A stretch of 64,000 bases of DNA from CAWBRY01 sp963791295. Its GTDB lineage: Bacteria > Bacteroidota > Bacteroidia > Chitinophagales > Chitinophagaceae. Below, one piece after another: positions 37,875 to 46,380 of the stretch; the stretch's first letter is position 1, and each line of letters begins with the position of its first letter. Under the pieces are notes generated by a model, which saw only the letters and a program-made list of their open reading frames with translations, did not search any database and was not told the DNA's origin. A program made the position numbers and the translations under genes. Where the stretch lies: positions 868,001-932,000 of the forward strand of contig CAWBRY010000004.1 in NCBI GenBank assembly GCA_963791295.1, in the 5' to 3' direction.

Positions 37875-38037
37875 TGCTCGCTATTGCCTGAAGATCTTTG
37901 CCGTGAATGCACCCGGGTTGATCAAATGATCCCGGCCTCGTCGTACAATGGATAGTATAAGAGTTTCCGAAGCTCCAGATACAGGTTCGATTCCTGTCGA
38001 GGCTACGAACTATAATCAGTTAAAATCCCGACCGCAG
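37875..38037 (+). repeat. Right border: marC 3'-end duplicate, tRNA-Arg and 32-bp tail
   Basis: 37875-37933 repeats the last bases of marC and its stop-to-tRNA linker with several substitutions and a 1-bp gap (GCTCGCTATTGCC, AATGCACCCGGGTTGATCAA, TGATCCC). 37934-38037 repeats the left tRNA-Arg region with one mismatch. The chromosome resumes beyond 38038. Confidence 0.85.
37934..38005 (+). tRNA. tRNA-Arg (anticodon CCG), right copy
   Basis: Identical in all 72 bases to the tRNA at 26236-26307 (acceptor GGCCTCG, anticodon loop TTCCGAA, T loop TTCGATT). It keeps the ancestral TGATCCC linker from the marC stop, so this copy is probably the original context and the left copies are products of the insertion. 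Confidence 0.93.
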
Positions 38038-38067
38038 TGTTGGGATTGATGATTCCTAACGATTTAT

Positions 38068-38556
38068 TCATTTAATTTTTCCATCTGAAAAAAATGTATC
38101 TCGAAAGATTTTCCACTTTCCATCATCTTTTTTCCAAACTACCAAGTATCTGCCACGTGACACCACTTTTCCATTTGAGTGAGCCCAAAAACCTGTGCCT
38201 TGTTCAACAAGTAGTTTACCATTCCCCCATAAGCCAGTTGTTTTAAAGCCAGAGCCGGTTATACTATCACGAATCATACTTCCAAACTCTTTAATGATAT
38301 TATCTCTACCTATAGTCGAGGGGCTTCCATTATTTAATATTTCTGCATCAATGGTGTATAGATTTCCTAGTTTAAGAGAGTCTCCATTTTTTAACGCATT
38401 CTCAAATTCCCTGACCTGAAGTTCAATTTCTTTTTCCATTGCTGGATTTATTGTTTCTGTCGTTGCCGACTCTTTTCCTTTTTGGCCACAGCTAATCGCA
38501 GAAGCTGATATTAAAAATGTTAGAACTCCGAGTGCTAAAACATTTGCCTTTTTCAT
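38068..38556 (-). CDS. DUF4440/SnoaL-like (NTF2-fold) lipoprotein
   Basis: A 162-residue protein with a signal ending SAISCGQ (lipobox-like) and an NTF2-fold body: LQVREFENALKNGDSLKLGNLYTIDAEILNNGSP, GRDNIIKEFGSMI, GRYLVVWKKDDGKWKIFRDTFFSD. DUF4440 members occur as secreted proteins in Bacteroidota; a ligand-binding or isomerase-like role is possible but no catalytic residue is evident. It lies just outside the right island border, on the minus strand, alone. Confidence 0.75.
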   Translation of the reverse strand: MKKANVLALGVLTFLISASAISCGQKGKESATTETINPAMEKEIELQVREFENALKNGDSLKLGNLYTIDAEILNNGSPSTIGRDNIIKEFGSMIRDSITGSGFKTTGLWGNGKLLVEQGTGFWAHSNGKVVSRGRYLVVWKKDDGKWKIFRDTFFSDGKIK

Positions 38557-38917
38557 TGATATAAATTTTAGTTTGAATAATTGTTTAAGGCTTAAAAATT
38601 CGGTTTCAATTCCATGAAGTCCAGAATATTAGTCCGCGGCATGTATTGACCATCAAATCTCGATAAATGAAATTACCTTAATCAATGATCATCGCCTGAG
38701 CTAAATACAGCCAACTGTTCAGGATATATTAGGTAACGTAAACGAACACTTTCGTACATCAACTGTCCGGTTTCGAACACCTCCTTTATTCCACATTTCC
38801 TAACTCATTGTGTCCGAATGAATTCGGATTTGGCACGGGCTGTGAATCAATGTTTTGGGCTCAGCTCAACGATTCCACCCTGATGAACTATTTTACGAAC
38901 AGGAAAAAGATTCAGCC
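38557..38917. other. 361-bp intergenic region before the MacB-type permease
   Basis: No gene is seen. It must contain the promoters of the divergent DUF4440 and permease genes. TTTGGCACGGGCTGTGA (38829-38845) resembles the -24 half of a sigma-54 promoter (TTGGCACG), but the -12 part (GTGA instead of TTGC) is poor, so this is only a weak candidate. Confidence 0.3.
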
Positions 38918-41302
38918 ATGATAAAAAACTATTTCAAAATAGCCTGGAGAAACCTTGCAAAAAATAAAGTTTATTCCTTTCTCAACATTGCTGGACTTGC
39001 CTCGGGAATGGCAGTAGCCATGATCATTGGTTTGTGGATCTATGATGAAATGTCAACCGACAAACAGTTTAAAAACTACCATTCGATTTATCAGGTGATG
39101 ATGAATCAGACCTTCGATGGAAACCGCGGCTCCCAAACAGCATTGCCCTTCCCGCTAGCTGAGGAATTGAAAGCAAAAATTCCGGACTTCAAAGGAATAG
39201 CTATGTGTGACTGGGGTAATAATCATTCATTGGTTTATGGAGATAACAAGATCAGCAAGTTTGGACACTTTCTCGGCGAACAGGCCGTTGATATGTTTTC
39301 CTTAAAAATTCTCAGCGGTGATAAACAGCCTTTGCATGACCCTTATTCAATAGTACTGACAGAGGAAACAGCAAAAGCACTTTTCGCTTCGGAAAACCCG
39401 ATTGGTAAAATGGTTAAGTTGGACAATATCACTAACTTGAAAGTAACTGCCGTAGTTCCCAAGCCTCCAAAAACCAGCTCACTGAAGTTCGATTATCTTA
39501 TTCCATCGAGTTTACTTGAAAAAATTTATACGTGGGTCGAAAAATATCATAAGACAAACTGGGCCAATAATTCCTGGCAGATCTTCGTGCAAGTAAATAA
39601 CAATGCAACAGAAAAAGCAGTTAATGCCAAGATAAAGGACATTGTACTCAGTCACTATCCCGATGCAAATGCATCTAAGACTGTTCTGCCCGAACTCTTT
39701 ATTCACCCGATGAGCAAATGGCACCTGTACAATGATTTTGAAAATGGAAAAAATGTAGGTGGATTTATAAAATACGTCAGGATGTTTGGTATCCTCGGCT
39801 TAGTCGTCCTATTAATTGCATGTATAAATTTTATGAATTTAAGTACGGCCCGTTCAGAAAAAAGAGCAAAGGAAGTTGGCGTTAGAAAGGCAGTTGGTTC
39901 GGGAAGAAAAAATCTTATCCGGCAATTTTTAAGCGAGTCCATGTTAATTGCGTCATTGTCTTTTTTGCTTGCATTGTTACTCGTCTTCCTGGCCCTACCG
40001 TATTTTAATAAACTGACAGAAAAAGAAATGACTCTCCAGATCAGTAGCCCGCTATTTTGGGGAATTATGATCGCATTTACAGTTATAACTGGTCTTATGG
40101 CCGGTAGCTACCCGGCTTTTTATCTTTCTTCCTTTAATCCTGTCCGGGTGCTGAAAGGACATCTGAAAGCAGGCAGAGGAAGCTCACTTCCACGTAAGAT
40201 ATTAGTGGTTGTGCAGTTTGCTTGTTCGGTAATACTGATGATTGCTACCGTCGTTATTTATAAGCAAATACAATACGGTAAAAATCAGCCAATCGGTTTT
40301 AATAACAGAGGTTTGATCCATGTGGACTGGTCGGATGACATTGAAAAAAATTTCGAAGCCATGCGACAGGAATTATTAAGTAGCGGCGCGGTGGTTTCAA
40401 TTTGTCAAAGTAATTCTCCGCCTTCAAATATATTCAGCAACAACAATGGATGGGAATGGAAAAACAGTCAGCCTATAGAGAAAACTGTAGTTTTTTCAAC
40501 CATTGCCACCACCTATGATTATACAAAAACGTTGGGTATTAAATTGCTGGATGGCAGGGATTTTTCGAAAGACTTTGCTGATTCCAACGCCGTGATCCTG
40601 AACCAGGCCGCCGTTAAACGTATGGGACTTAAAAACCCTGTCGGTGAAATGCTAAAATGGAATGGAAACCCAATGAGGGTCATTGGTATCATACCCGACA
40701 TCCAGATGGAGTCTCCTTACCGGCCTATTTCTCCTCTTACCATCATATTTAATAAGGGTTGGGTTGGATATGTCAATCTGCGCCTGAACCCTGATATGGC
40801 CGCTTCGAAATCGCTTAGTCTCATAAAACCCGTTTTTGATAAATACAACCCATCTTTCCCTTTTCTATATCAGTTTGCTGATGAAGAATACGCAAAGAAA
40901 TTTAATTATGAAGAATTGATAGCCAATCTCGCCGCAATAGTGGCTATACTGGCTGTTTTTATTTCATGCCTGGGTTTGTTTGGTTTGGCCTCCTTTACTG
41001 CAGAGCAAAGGGTAAAAGAAATTGGCGTCCGCAAAGTTCTTGGTGCAAGTATTCTCAGCTTGTGGCGACTGCTTTCAAAAGATTTTATTTTGCTGGTGCT
41101 TGCTGCCTGTGTCATTGCGATTCCGGTTTCTTACTATAGCATGACCAAGTGGCTCAAAAGCTATGAGTATAAAATCAGCATCGGGATCAGCGTATTTGCC
41201 TTGGTTATCGCTGCATCTATTCTCATCACATTGATCACAGTAAGCTTTCAGGCACTGAAAGCGGCTATTGCAAATCCTGTTAAGTCTCTGCGAACAGAGT
41301 GA
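38918..41302 (+). CDS. MacB/FtsX-type ABC transporter permease
   Basis: The start is taken at ATG 38918 (MIKNYFKIAWRNLAKNKVYSFLNIAGLASGMAVAMIIGL), the universal N terminus of this family; an in-frame start at 38855 adds 21 unlikely residues. The 794-residue protein has a MacB periplasmic core domain (about 60-250), four-helix FtsX domain 1 (STARSEKRAKEVGVRKAVGSGRKNLI), a second periplasmic domain, and FtsX domain 2 (SFTAEQRVKEIGVRKVLGASILSL). The ATPase is not encoded next to it. Such orphan permeases are numerous in Bacteroidota and are tied to antimicrobial-peptide or envelope stress. Confidence 0.9.
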   Translation: MIKNYFKIAWRNLAKNKVYSFLNIAGLASGMAVAMIIGLWIYDEMSTDKQFKNYHSIYQVMMNQTFDGNRGSQTALPFPLAEELKAKIPDFKGIAMCDWGNNHSLVYGDNKISKFGHFLGEQAVDMFSLKILSGDKQPLHDPYSIVLTEETAKALFASENPIGKMVKLDNITNLKVTAVVPKPPKTSSLKFDYLIPSSLLEKIYTWVEKYHKTNWANNSWQIFVQVNNNATEKAVNAKIKDIVLSHYPDANASKTVLPELFIHPMSKWHLYNDFENGKNVGGFIKYVRMFGILGLVVLLIACINFMNLSTARSEKRAKEVGVRKAVGSGRKNLIRQFLSESMLIASLSFLLALLLVFLALPYFNKLTEKEMTLQISSPLFWGIMIAFTVITGLMAGSYPAFYLSSFNPVRVLKGHLKAGRGSSLPRKILVVVQFACSVILMIATVVIYKQIQYGKNQPIGFNNRGLIHVDWSDDIEKNFEAMRQELLSSGAVVSICQSNSPPSNIFSNNNGWEWKNSQPIEKTVVFSTIATTYDYTKTLGIKLLDGRDFSKDFADSNAVILNQAAVKRMGLKNPVGEMLKWNGNPMRVIGIIPDIQMESPYRPISPLTIIFNKGWVGYVNLRLNPDMAASKSLSLIKPVFDKYNPSFPFLYQFADEEYAKKFNYEELIANLAAIVAILAVFISCLGLFGLASFTAEQRVKEIGVRKVLGASILSLWRLLSKDFILLVLAACVIAIPVSYYSMTKWLKSYEYKISIGISVFALVIAASILITLITVSFQALKAAIANPVKSLRTE

Positions 41303-41397
41303 GCAAGCCGCTATAACGTTAGTCATATAGTTTAATACTAAACGTCCTATTGTCTCACGCGATGTCTGATCCTATCTTGCCGGAATTCTCTGGTAAG

Positions 41398-42612
41398 ATG
41401 AAAAATATATTAACCATATTCTGCATAGTCTTCTGCGCAGTAGTCGGCTTTTCCCAAGGAACTGTGATGGATGAGCCTTGTAACGAATCACATGCTATTA
41501 AGAAAAAAGGTCGCTGGATAAAGGCGGAGAATGATAATATAAATGTTAACCCGGCCGTTCGAAGCGAAGCTTTTAAGAGACTTGACGCCTTTCACCAGCA
41601 ATTTGAAAAACTTTACCCCGAACCTATCGGTGTGGATATTCAATGGAGTCGCAGCATAGCAGTAAGTGATTTCGGAGAAAAGCGTGCTTACAGATTGAAT
41701 CGCGATGGGGTATCTACATATGACGTATCTAACGTTCCCCATTTCAATAGCTATACATATTTAATTGCCTTTCCCTCACATTTCTGCCTTTGGGACGGGA
41801 AAAACAAAAATGGCACCTTGATGCCCGGTGAGAAACACGGGGATGCGGTCTCATTTTCTATCCGGGCAAATAGCTTGTCTGAATTTTATGGCGAAACCGG
41901 AGATGATTGGACCATCGACGGTTTACCTGTAAGAACGCTTAGACCTGTAAATGAGCAATGGAAGGGATATGACGTGTATAATCCAAAAGAGGGCAAGACC
42001 CAGCGATTTCTTTTGATACATCGGCCTGGTATATTGCCATACAAATCTGTCAGCAAAAAACTTTATCTCGAGCGTTCCATCGTCTTTAACAGCAAAATCT
42101 TTGATACACAGCAAGAGGCAGTTCGTAATATGCCTGTTCGAAGCCTTGAAGAACAGGACAAGGAAAAAAAGCAAAAGCTGGTAAAATTTGAAAAGGATTT
42201 CGGCAGCGATGCCAAACGATTAAAGTCCGCGGTTGACTATTATCTCTCCGGTTACCAGACTGATCAGCAGCGAAGGGACGAACAATTGGCTAAGATCACT
42301 AAAGGTAGAGAACAGCAATTAAAACCCTTTTATGACGAGCTGGAAAAAGCAAGGCAGGATGGCAGCCTCGATTCACCAGCCATGGTCCTTCAACCCTATC
42401 TGCCCAATCCTGTTTTTGAAAGTGATCCTCTAAAAGCGAACATGATGGTCACGGAAAACCCTGATTATGTGCGCAAGGATCTTCCGAAGCATGTACCGCA
42501 GTTCTTCGTCTTCTCATGGAATTGGTCGGATTATCCTCCCCACCGGGAAATGGAAAAAAAATTTTTTCAAAATTTTCCTATTGAGAAAGTTCAGCCAATG
42601 CTTGATAAGTAA
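41398..42612 (+). CDS. Secreted protein of unknown function
   Basis: The ATG at 41398 (MKNILTIFCIVFCAVVGFSQG) gives a clear signal peptide; the frame itself opens earlier with TTG at 41350. The mature part, about 385 residues, has GRWIKAEN near its start, YLIAFPSHFCLWDGKNKNG in the middle, and a charged coiled-coil-like section (RSLEEQDKEKKQKLVKFEKDFG, about 255-275, and DQQRRDEQLAKITKGREQQLKPFYDELEKA). No family is recognised. It lies 95 bp downstream of the permease on the same strand. Confidence 0.6.
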   Translation: MKNILTIFCIVFCAVVGFSQGTVMDEPCNESHAIKKKGRWIKAENDNINVNPAVRSEAFKRLDAFHQQFEKLYPEPIGVDIQWSRSIAVSDFGEKRAYRLNRDGVSTYDVSNVPHFNSYTYLIAFPSHFCLWDGKNKNGTLMPGEKHGDAVSFSIRANSLSEFYGETGDDWTIDGLPVRTLRPVNEQWKGYDVYNPKEGKTQRFLLIHRPGILPYKSVSKKLYLERSIVFNSKIFDTQQEAVRNMPVRSLEEQDKEKKQKLVKFEKDFGSDAKRLKSAVDYYLSGYQTDQQRRDEQLAKITKGREQQLKPFYDELEKARQDGSLDSPAMVLQPYLPNPVFESDPLKANMMVTENPDYVRKDLPKHVPQFFVFSWNWSDYPPHREMEKKFFQNFPIEKVQPMLDK

Positions 42613-42639
42613 GAAAGAATATGAATTGGATCCCCAAAC

Positions 42640-44523
42640 TCACGCTGCCTCCCCCGCTCTAAAATCAAAAATAACATGAGTGCCGCCTCGCGTTTCCTCC
42701 CGCATGGTGCCGCGCAACTGCTGCGTAAGTAATGATACCAATTGCCCTCCAAAGCCAGTTCCCTTCGTGACACCGGATTTGCCGATGCCGTTATCAGAGA
42801 CTTCCAGATGAAGTGATCCATCATTTCTTTTCTCCAACCGGATCCGCACTTTGCCATCACTCCCTCCGGGGAAAGCATACTTAAGAGTATTGGTGAGCAG
42901 TTCATTGACAATAAGCCCTAATGGAACTGCTGTATCGATATCTACATCGAGCTTCTCCATCGCACATTCGATGGTTATCCTTTTTTGCGCACCAAATGAA
43001 TCCAATATACTTTCACTAAGATTCAGAAAATAATCCTTCATTTCAATCGCACCGAGGTTTTTACCCTGATAAAGTTTTTGATGCACGATCCCGATAGATT
43101 GAACCCTGTTCTGACTTTCCTTCATCGTTTCCCGCGTATGCGGATCATCAATCCCGACTCCCTGTAGGGCAAGTAACCCGCTAACGATTTCCAGATTATT
43201 TTTTACCCGGTGATGGATCTCTTTCAGCAACAATTCATTTTCTGCATTCCTGGTTGCCAGCAACTTGTTACTTTTTGTCCGGGCACGGTAACTGCGATAC
43301 CCGAAAAACAAAAAACCTGCAAGTAGCGCCGCCAAACCAATCACCAGCCACTGGACCATCCGCTGTTGTGAAAGCTTTGACTCCTGTGCGGCGATGGTAT
43401 CTTCTTTCTTCTTCGTTTCGTACTCGGTGAGCAGCTTTGACATGGCCGCGTCACTTTCTACCGACGCTATACTGTCTCTTAAGCCAAGCGCCTTTTTTTG
43501 AAATTCTAATGCCGGTTGGTAATCACCCTTTTGCTCATAGATAGAACTTACATGTAAATAGTTTTCTGTGAGGTTAGTCAGGTCACCATCCTTCTCCTGG
43601 AGACGGACAGTTTCAAGTTGATATTCCAGGGCCTTATCATAATTACCCATGAGCAGGTTTACTTCGCCCAGGTTGGCGAGACCGGCAGATATACCCGCAG
43701 GCATACCCATCTTTTTCGATAAAGAGTATGCTGCATCATAATCTTTCAATGCTTCAGGAAATCGCTTCAAGTGCTTCAATGCATTTCCCCTGCTATTCGT
43801 CAGTGAGGCCAGCTCGATATTATTAAGACCCGCCTGTGGGATATGATCAACTGCTTTATTATAGAAGTTGAGCGCTTGCCGGTCGTCGTTCATTGCGATA
43901 TATGCATTGGCGGCCATGAAGTAGGCAAAGAGCAGGTCGTAAGGAACGCCAGTCTTTTTAGCAATATCAATTGTTTTGTTCGCGTATTCCAAGGCTTCCT
44001 TTAATCGCCCCTGACGAGTAAGGTCCTCAGTTATTTTGTTATATGCTTTGCAGATGCCACTTTTATCTCCGCTGGCTTCCATCAACTTCATCCCCTCCAG
44101 GTCGAGTTTCATTCCTGCTTCAATGTCTCCTTTCTTTTTTTCCAGCCATGACAGCCTGAAAAAAGTATTGGCCTGGCCTATTTTGTCGTCATTGGCTTTG
44201 TAGCCTGCCATTGCTTTATCAAGAAAAACCTTTGCTGAATCTAAATGCAAAAGATTTGAATGTACTCTTCCTGAAGTCTCGTAAAATTTGGGTTGCCAGT
44301 TTTTGTTCTCACTTTTATCGGCCAACAAAACACCCTGCGTAGCGTATTGTAATGCTTTTTCCAGATCGTAGTTAAATGAAACTGTAACAAGTTGGGATAT
44401 CAGTTCCAATTTTTTCTCATCTACTTTTTCTACAGCCAACTTCTTTTCGAGACTGTCATAGGGATTGTTCTGCCCCCAGGCACATTGTGCAAACAGCATC
44501 ACTGCCAGCCAACATTTTTTCAT
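42640..44523 (-). CDS. TPR-containing sensor histidine kinase
   Basis: A 627-residue kinase with a signal peptide, tetratricopeptide repeats over roughly residues 30-375 (for example ALEYANKTIDIAKKTG, ALNFYNKAVDHIPQ, ALKDYDAAYSLSKKMG), one membrane helix (VQWLVIGLAALLAGFLFFGY), and a HisKA_2-type catalytic part with the phospho-acceptor in LLLKEIHHRVKNNLEIVSGLL. The HATPase domain shows NELLTNTLKYAFP, VSDNGIG and GTGFGGQLV. It is 6 bp downstream of the LytTR response regulator, its obvious partner. Confidence 0.9.
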   Translation of the reverse strand: MKKCWLAVMLFAQCAWGQNNPYDSLEKKLAVEKVDEKKLELISQLVTVSFNYDLEKALQYATQGVLLADKSENKNWQPKFYETSGRVHSNLLHLDSAKVFLDKAMAGYKANDDKIGQANTFFRLSWLEKKKGDIEAGMKLDLEGMKLMEASGDKSGICKAYNKITEDLTRQGRLKEALEYANKTIDIAKKTGVPYDLLFAYFMAANAYIAMNDDRQALNFYNKAVDHIPQAGLNNIELASLTNSRGNALKHLKRFPEALKDYDAAYSLSKKMGMPAGISAGLANLGEVNLLMGNYDKALEYQLETVRLQEKDGDLTNLTENYLHVSSIYEQKGDYQPALEFQKKALGLRDSIASVESDAAMSKLLTEYETKKKEDTIAAQESKLSQQRMVQWLVIGLAALLAGFLFFGYRSYRARTKSNKLLATRNAENELLLKEIHHRVKNNLEIVSGLLALQGVGIDDPHTRETMKESQNRVQSIGIVHQKLYQGKNLGAIEMKDYFLNLSESILDSFGAQKRITIECAMEKLDVDIDTAVPLGLIVNELLTNTLKYAFPGGSDGKVRIRLEKRNDGSLHLEVSDNGIGKSGVTKGTGFGGQLVSLLTQQLRGTMREETRGGTHVIFDFRAGEAA

Positions 44524-44529
44524 ATACTG

Positions 44530-45300
44530 TTACAATTTTTGCATGTGTGCGAGAAGATCACCCTTCAGGGATTCACTTAGAGGTACTTCACGGTTGGCAA
44601 CCATTACAAAATCATCGCCCACGGCTTCTACCTGCCGGAGGTTAACCAACCAGGAACGATGAATTCTCATGAAAAGACGGTCCGGTAGTTTTTCTTCAAT
44701 TGTTTTTAATGTCACGGACAACAGATATTCATTGTTTGTTGTAAAAATGCGGCTATAATTTCGCTCTGCCTCCACGTATAGGATATCCGCTATCATGAGT
44801 TTAACCATCTTTTCTTTATGCCGAATGAAGATGCGGTCGCTTAAAATAAAAGTATGGCCCTCCTCGTCGTTCCCCGGTTTGTTGGTGGGTTCCTGCCCGG
44901 CCATGCGGCTGATTGTGAGTTCGATCGCCCTTTGCAGATCCAGTTGTATAAAAGGTTTAGAGATAAACGCCGCCGGCCTGGTTGTCTTAGCCCTGTTGAA
45001 GGTGGCATCATCTGAATTTGCTGTAAGGTAGATGACAGGAATTTGATAATGCTTTTCTACCAGGGCAGCGGTTTCAATGCCATCCATTTTTCCTTTCAAT
45101 CGTATGTCGAGTATAATAATATCAGGTTTATTTGTTTCCAGATGATGCATGACTTCCTCACCGCTGGAAAGTATCCCCGTTACTTCATAGCCAAGCGAAG
45201 TCAATTGCAGGGATATTTTAGCCGCGATGATCATCTCATCTTCTACAATTAATATTCTGACTGCGTTATCCATGAACGATGTGCTGGTAGTGGTTTGCAA
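44530..45300 (-). CDS. LytTR-family response regulator
   Basis: A 256-residue two-domain regulator. The receiver has the acidic pair in LIVEDEMIIAA, phospho-acceptor Asp in DIIILDIRLKG, and the switch Thr in YLTANSDDATF. The C-terminal LytTR DNA-binding domain begins near residue 150 (FIRHKEKMVKLMIADILYVEAERNYSRIF, RIHRSWLVNL). The operon order regulator-kinase with a 6-bp gap indicates co-expression. An alternative Met at residue 7 is possible as the start. Confidence 0.92.
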   Translation of the reverse strand: MQTTTSTSFMDNAVRILIVEDEMIIAAKISLQLTSLGYEVTGILSSGEEVMHHLETNKPDIIILDIRLKGKMDGIETAALVEKHYQIPVIYLTANSDDATFNRAKTTRPAAFISKPFIQLDLQRAIELTISRMAGQEPTNKPGNDEEGHTFILSDRIFIRHKEKMVKLMIADILYVEAERNYSRIFTTNNEYLLSVTLKTIEEKLPDRLFMRIHRSWLVNLRQVEAVGDDFVMVANREVPLSESLKGDLLAHMQKL

Positions 45301-45533
45301 CCTAAAATGTAGTCAAAAAAAGTCGTTTAAAAGCAACTGTCATAGCCTTATTTGCTATCCCCGCTAAAAATTTCCCTTATTCGGACAGTATCCAGCCTTG
45401 TTCGTCCCTACCAGGCCGATTCGCCTATTCCTGGCAGTTAAGTTTATGGAAGATTTCTTTCAAACAATCGTCCTGATCCCGCCCCTTTGAACAATCGGTA
45501 CAGTCAATTTTTTAAATATTAAAAACAAAAATC

Positions 45534-46370
45534 ATGAAAAAGCTTCTTCCGCTAATCATCATTTTATGTTGCGTGGATCTTTATGGTCAGATAAAGAGAG
45601 ACCGGGATTATCTGGACCAGGCTGAGAAGACTGCAATAGGTAAGGCTCAACAGGATGCATTTGAATACGCAACCAGGAAAAGGGATGGGATTATTAATAG
45701 AAATGAGCCTATCAAGTGGCAGCAAGTGAAACGTGTACGTGGCAGTATCAGTTATACAATTTATGCTGAGCCGAAAGCAGGAGATCCGGAATCATTTGCC
45801 ATAGTTTTCAATATGGTGATTGACAAGCTATTGGAAAAAGTGGTTAACACAAATTTAATTGCAGCCGCTGACATCAACCCTGAATTTGAGGTCTACTTCT
45901 TAAATCATCATCCTGGTAAGTTTGTTCGACCGCTCTCACTGCCAGCAAGCGGAGTACCGACATTCGACGTATCTGACTTTGAAAAATTAGGAGTCATGGC
46001 GTTTACCCGGGATGCACTATGGACCCCAAAACGCCGTATCGTAGTGCAAATGTTTTATAACACCAGTAAGAAGGGCGATGAACTACAACAACAACTTTTT
46101 CATGCTATAGGCCATATTTTCCACGAAAAAGAGTTGGGTGAAGCCAGTTATTGGAGCAGCAGAAGCTATTTCCATAACGAGCCGGATGGCAATACTGGCA
46201 GTTATATCATACAGGAATATTCATCCGCGGACGTCACTAGCAGGGCTACCCATTCAAGAAAGGAATTTGTAGCCGAGGTTTTTGCAACGACATGCAGGGG
46301 AGTACCCATTAATCACAAATACGTTTGGGAGCGGTACGGGTATCTGTGGTCTCCCTATTTAAACCACTAA
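45534..46370 (+). CDS. Secreted pseudoprotease-like protein (HAIGH in place of HExxH)
   Basis: A 278-residue protein with a signal peptide (MKKLLPLIIILCCVDLYGQ). Residues 189-197 read FHAIGHIFH, and a later EFVAEVFA (244-251) supplies a possible third zinc ligand Glu248. This mirrors the protease at 53506 (IHEMAHGIH, then EYFAEGVQ), but the catalytic Glu of HExxH is Ala here. It could still bind zinc and not cleave. No named family is recognised. The cytolysin gene begins 10 bp after its stop, so the two form one operon. Confidence 0.6.
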   Translation: MKKLLPLIIILCCVDLYGQIKRDRDYLDQAEKTAIGKAQQDAFEYATRKRDGIINRNEPIKWQQVKRVRGSISYTIYAEPKAGDPESFAIVFNMVIDKLLEKVVNTNLIAAADINPEFEVYFLNHHPGKFVRPLSLPASGVPTFDVSDFEKLGVMAFTRDALWTPKRRIVVQMFYNTSKKGDELQQQLFHAIGHIFHEKELGEASYWSSRSYFHNEPDGNTGSYIIQEYSSADVTSRATHSRKEFVAEVFATTCRGVPINHKYVWERYGYLWSPYLNH

Positions 46371-46380
46371 TCTTATAGCA

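Noticed and set aside
38829..38845. Sigma-54-like TTGGCACG before the MacB-type permease
   Set aside because: The -12 half (GTGA) does not match TTGC, so it is mentioned only as a weak candidate in the intergenic entry.
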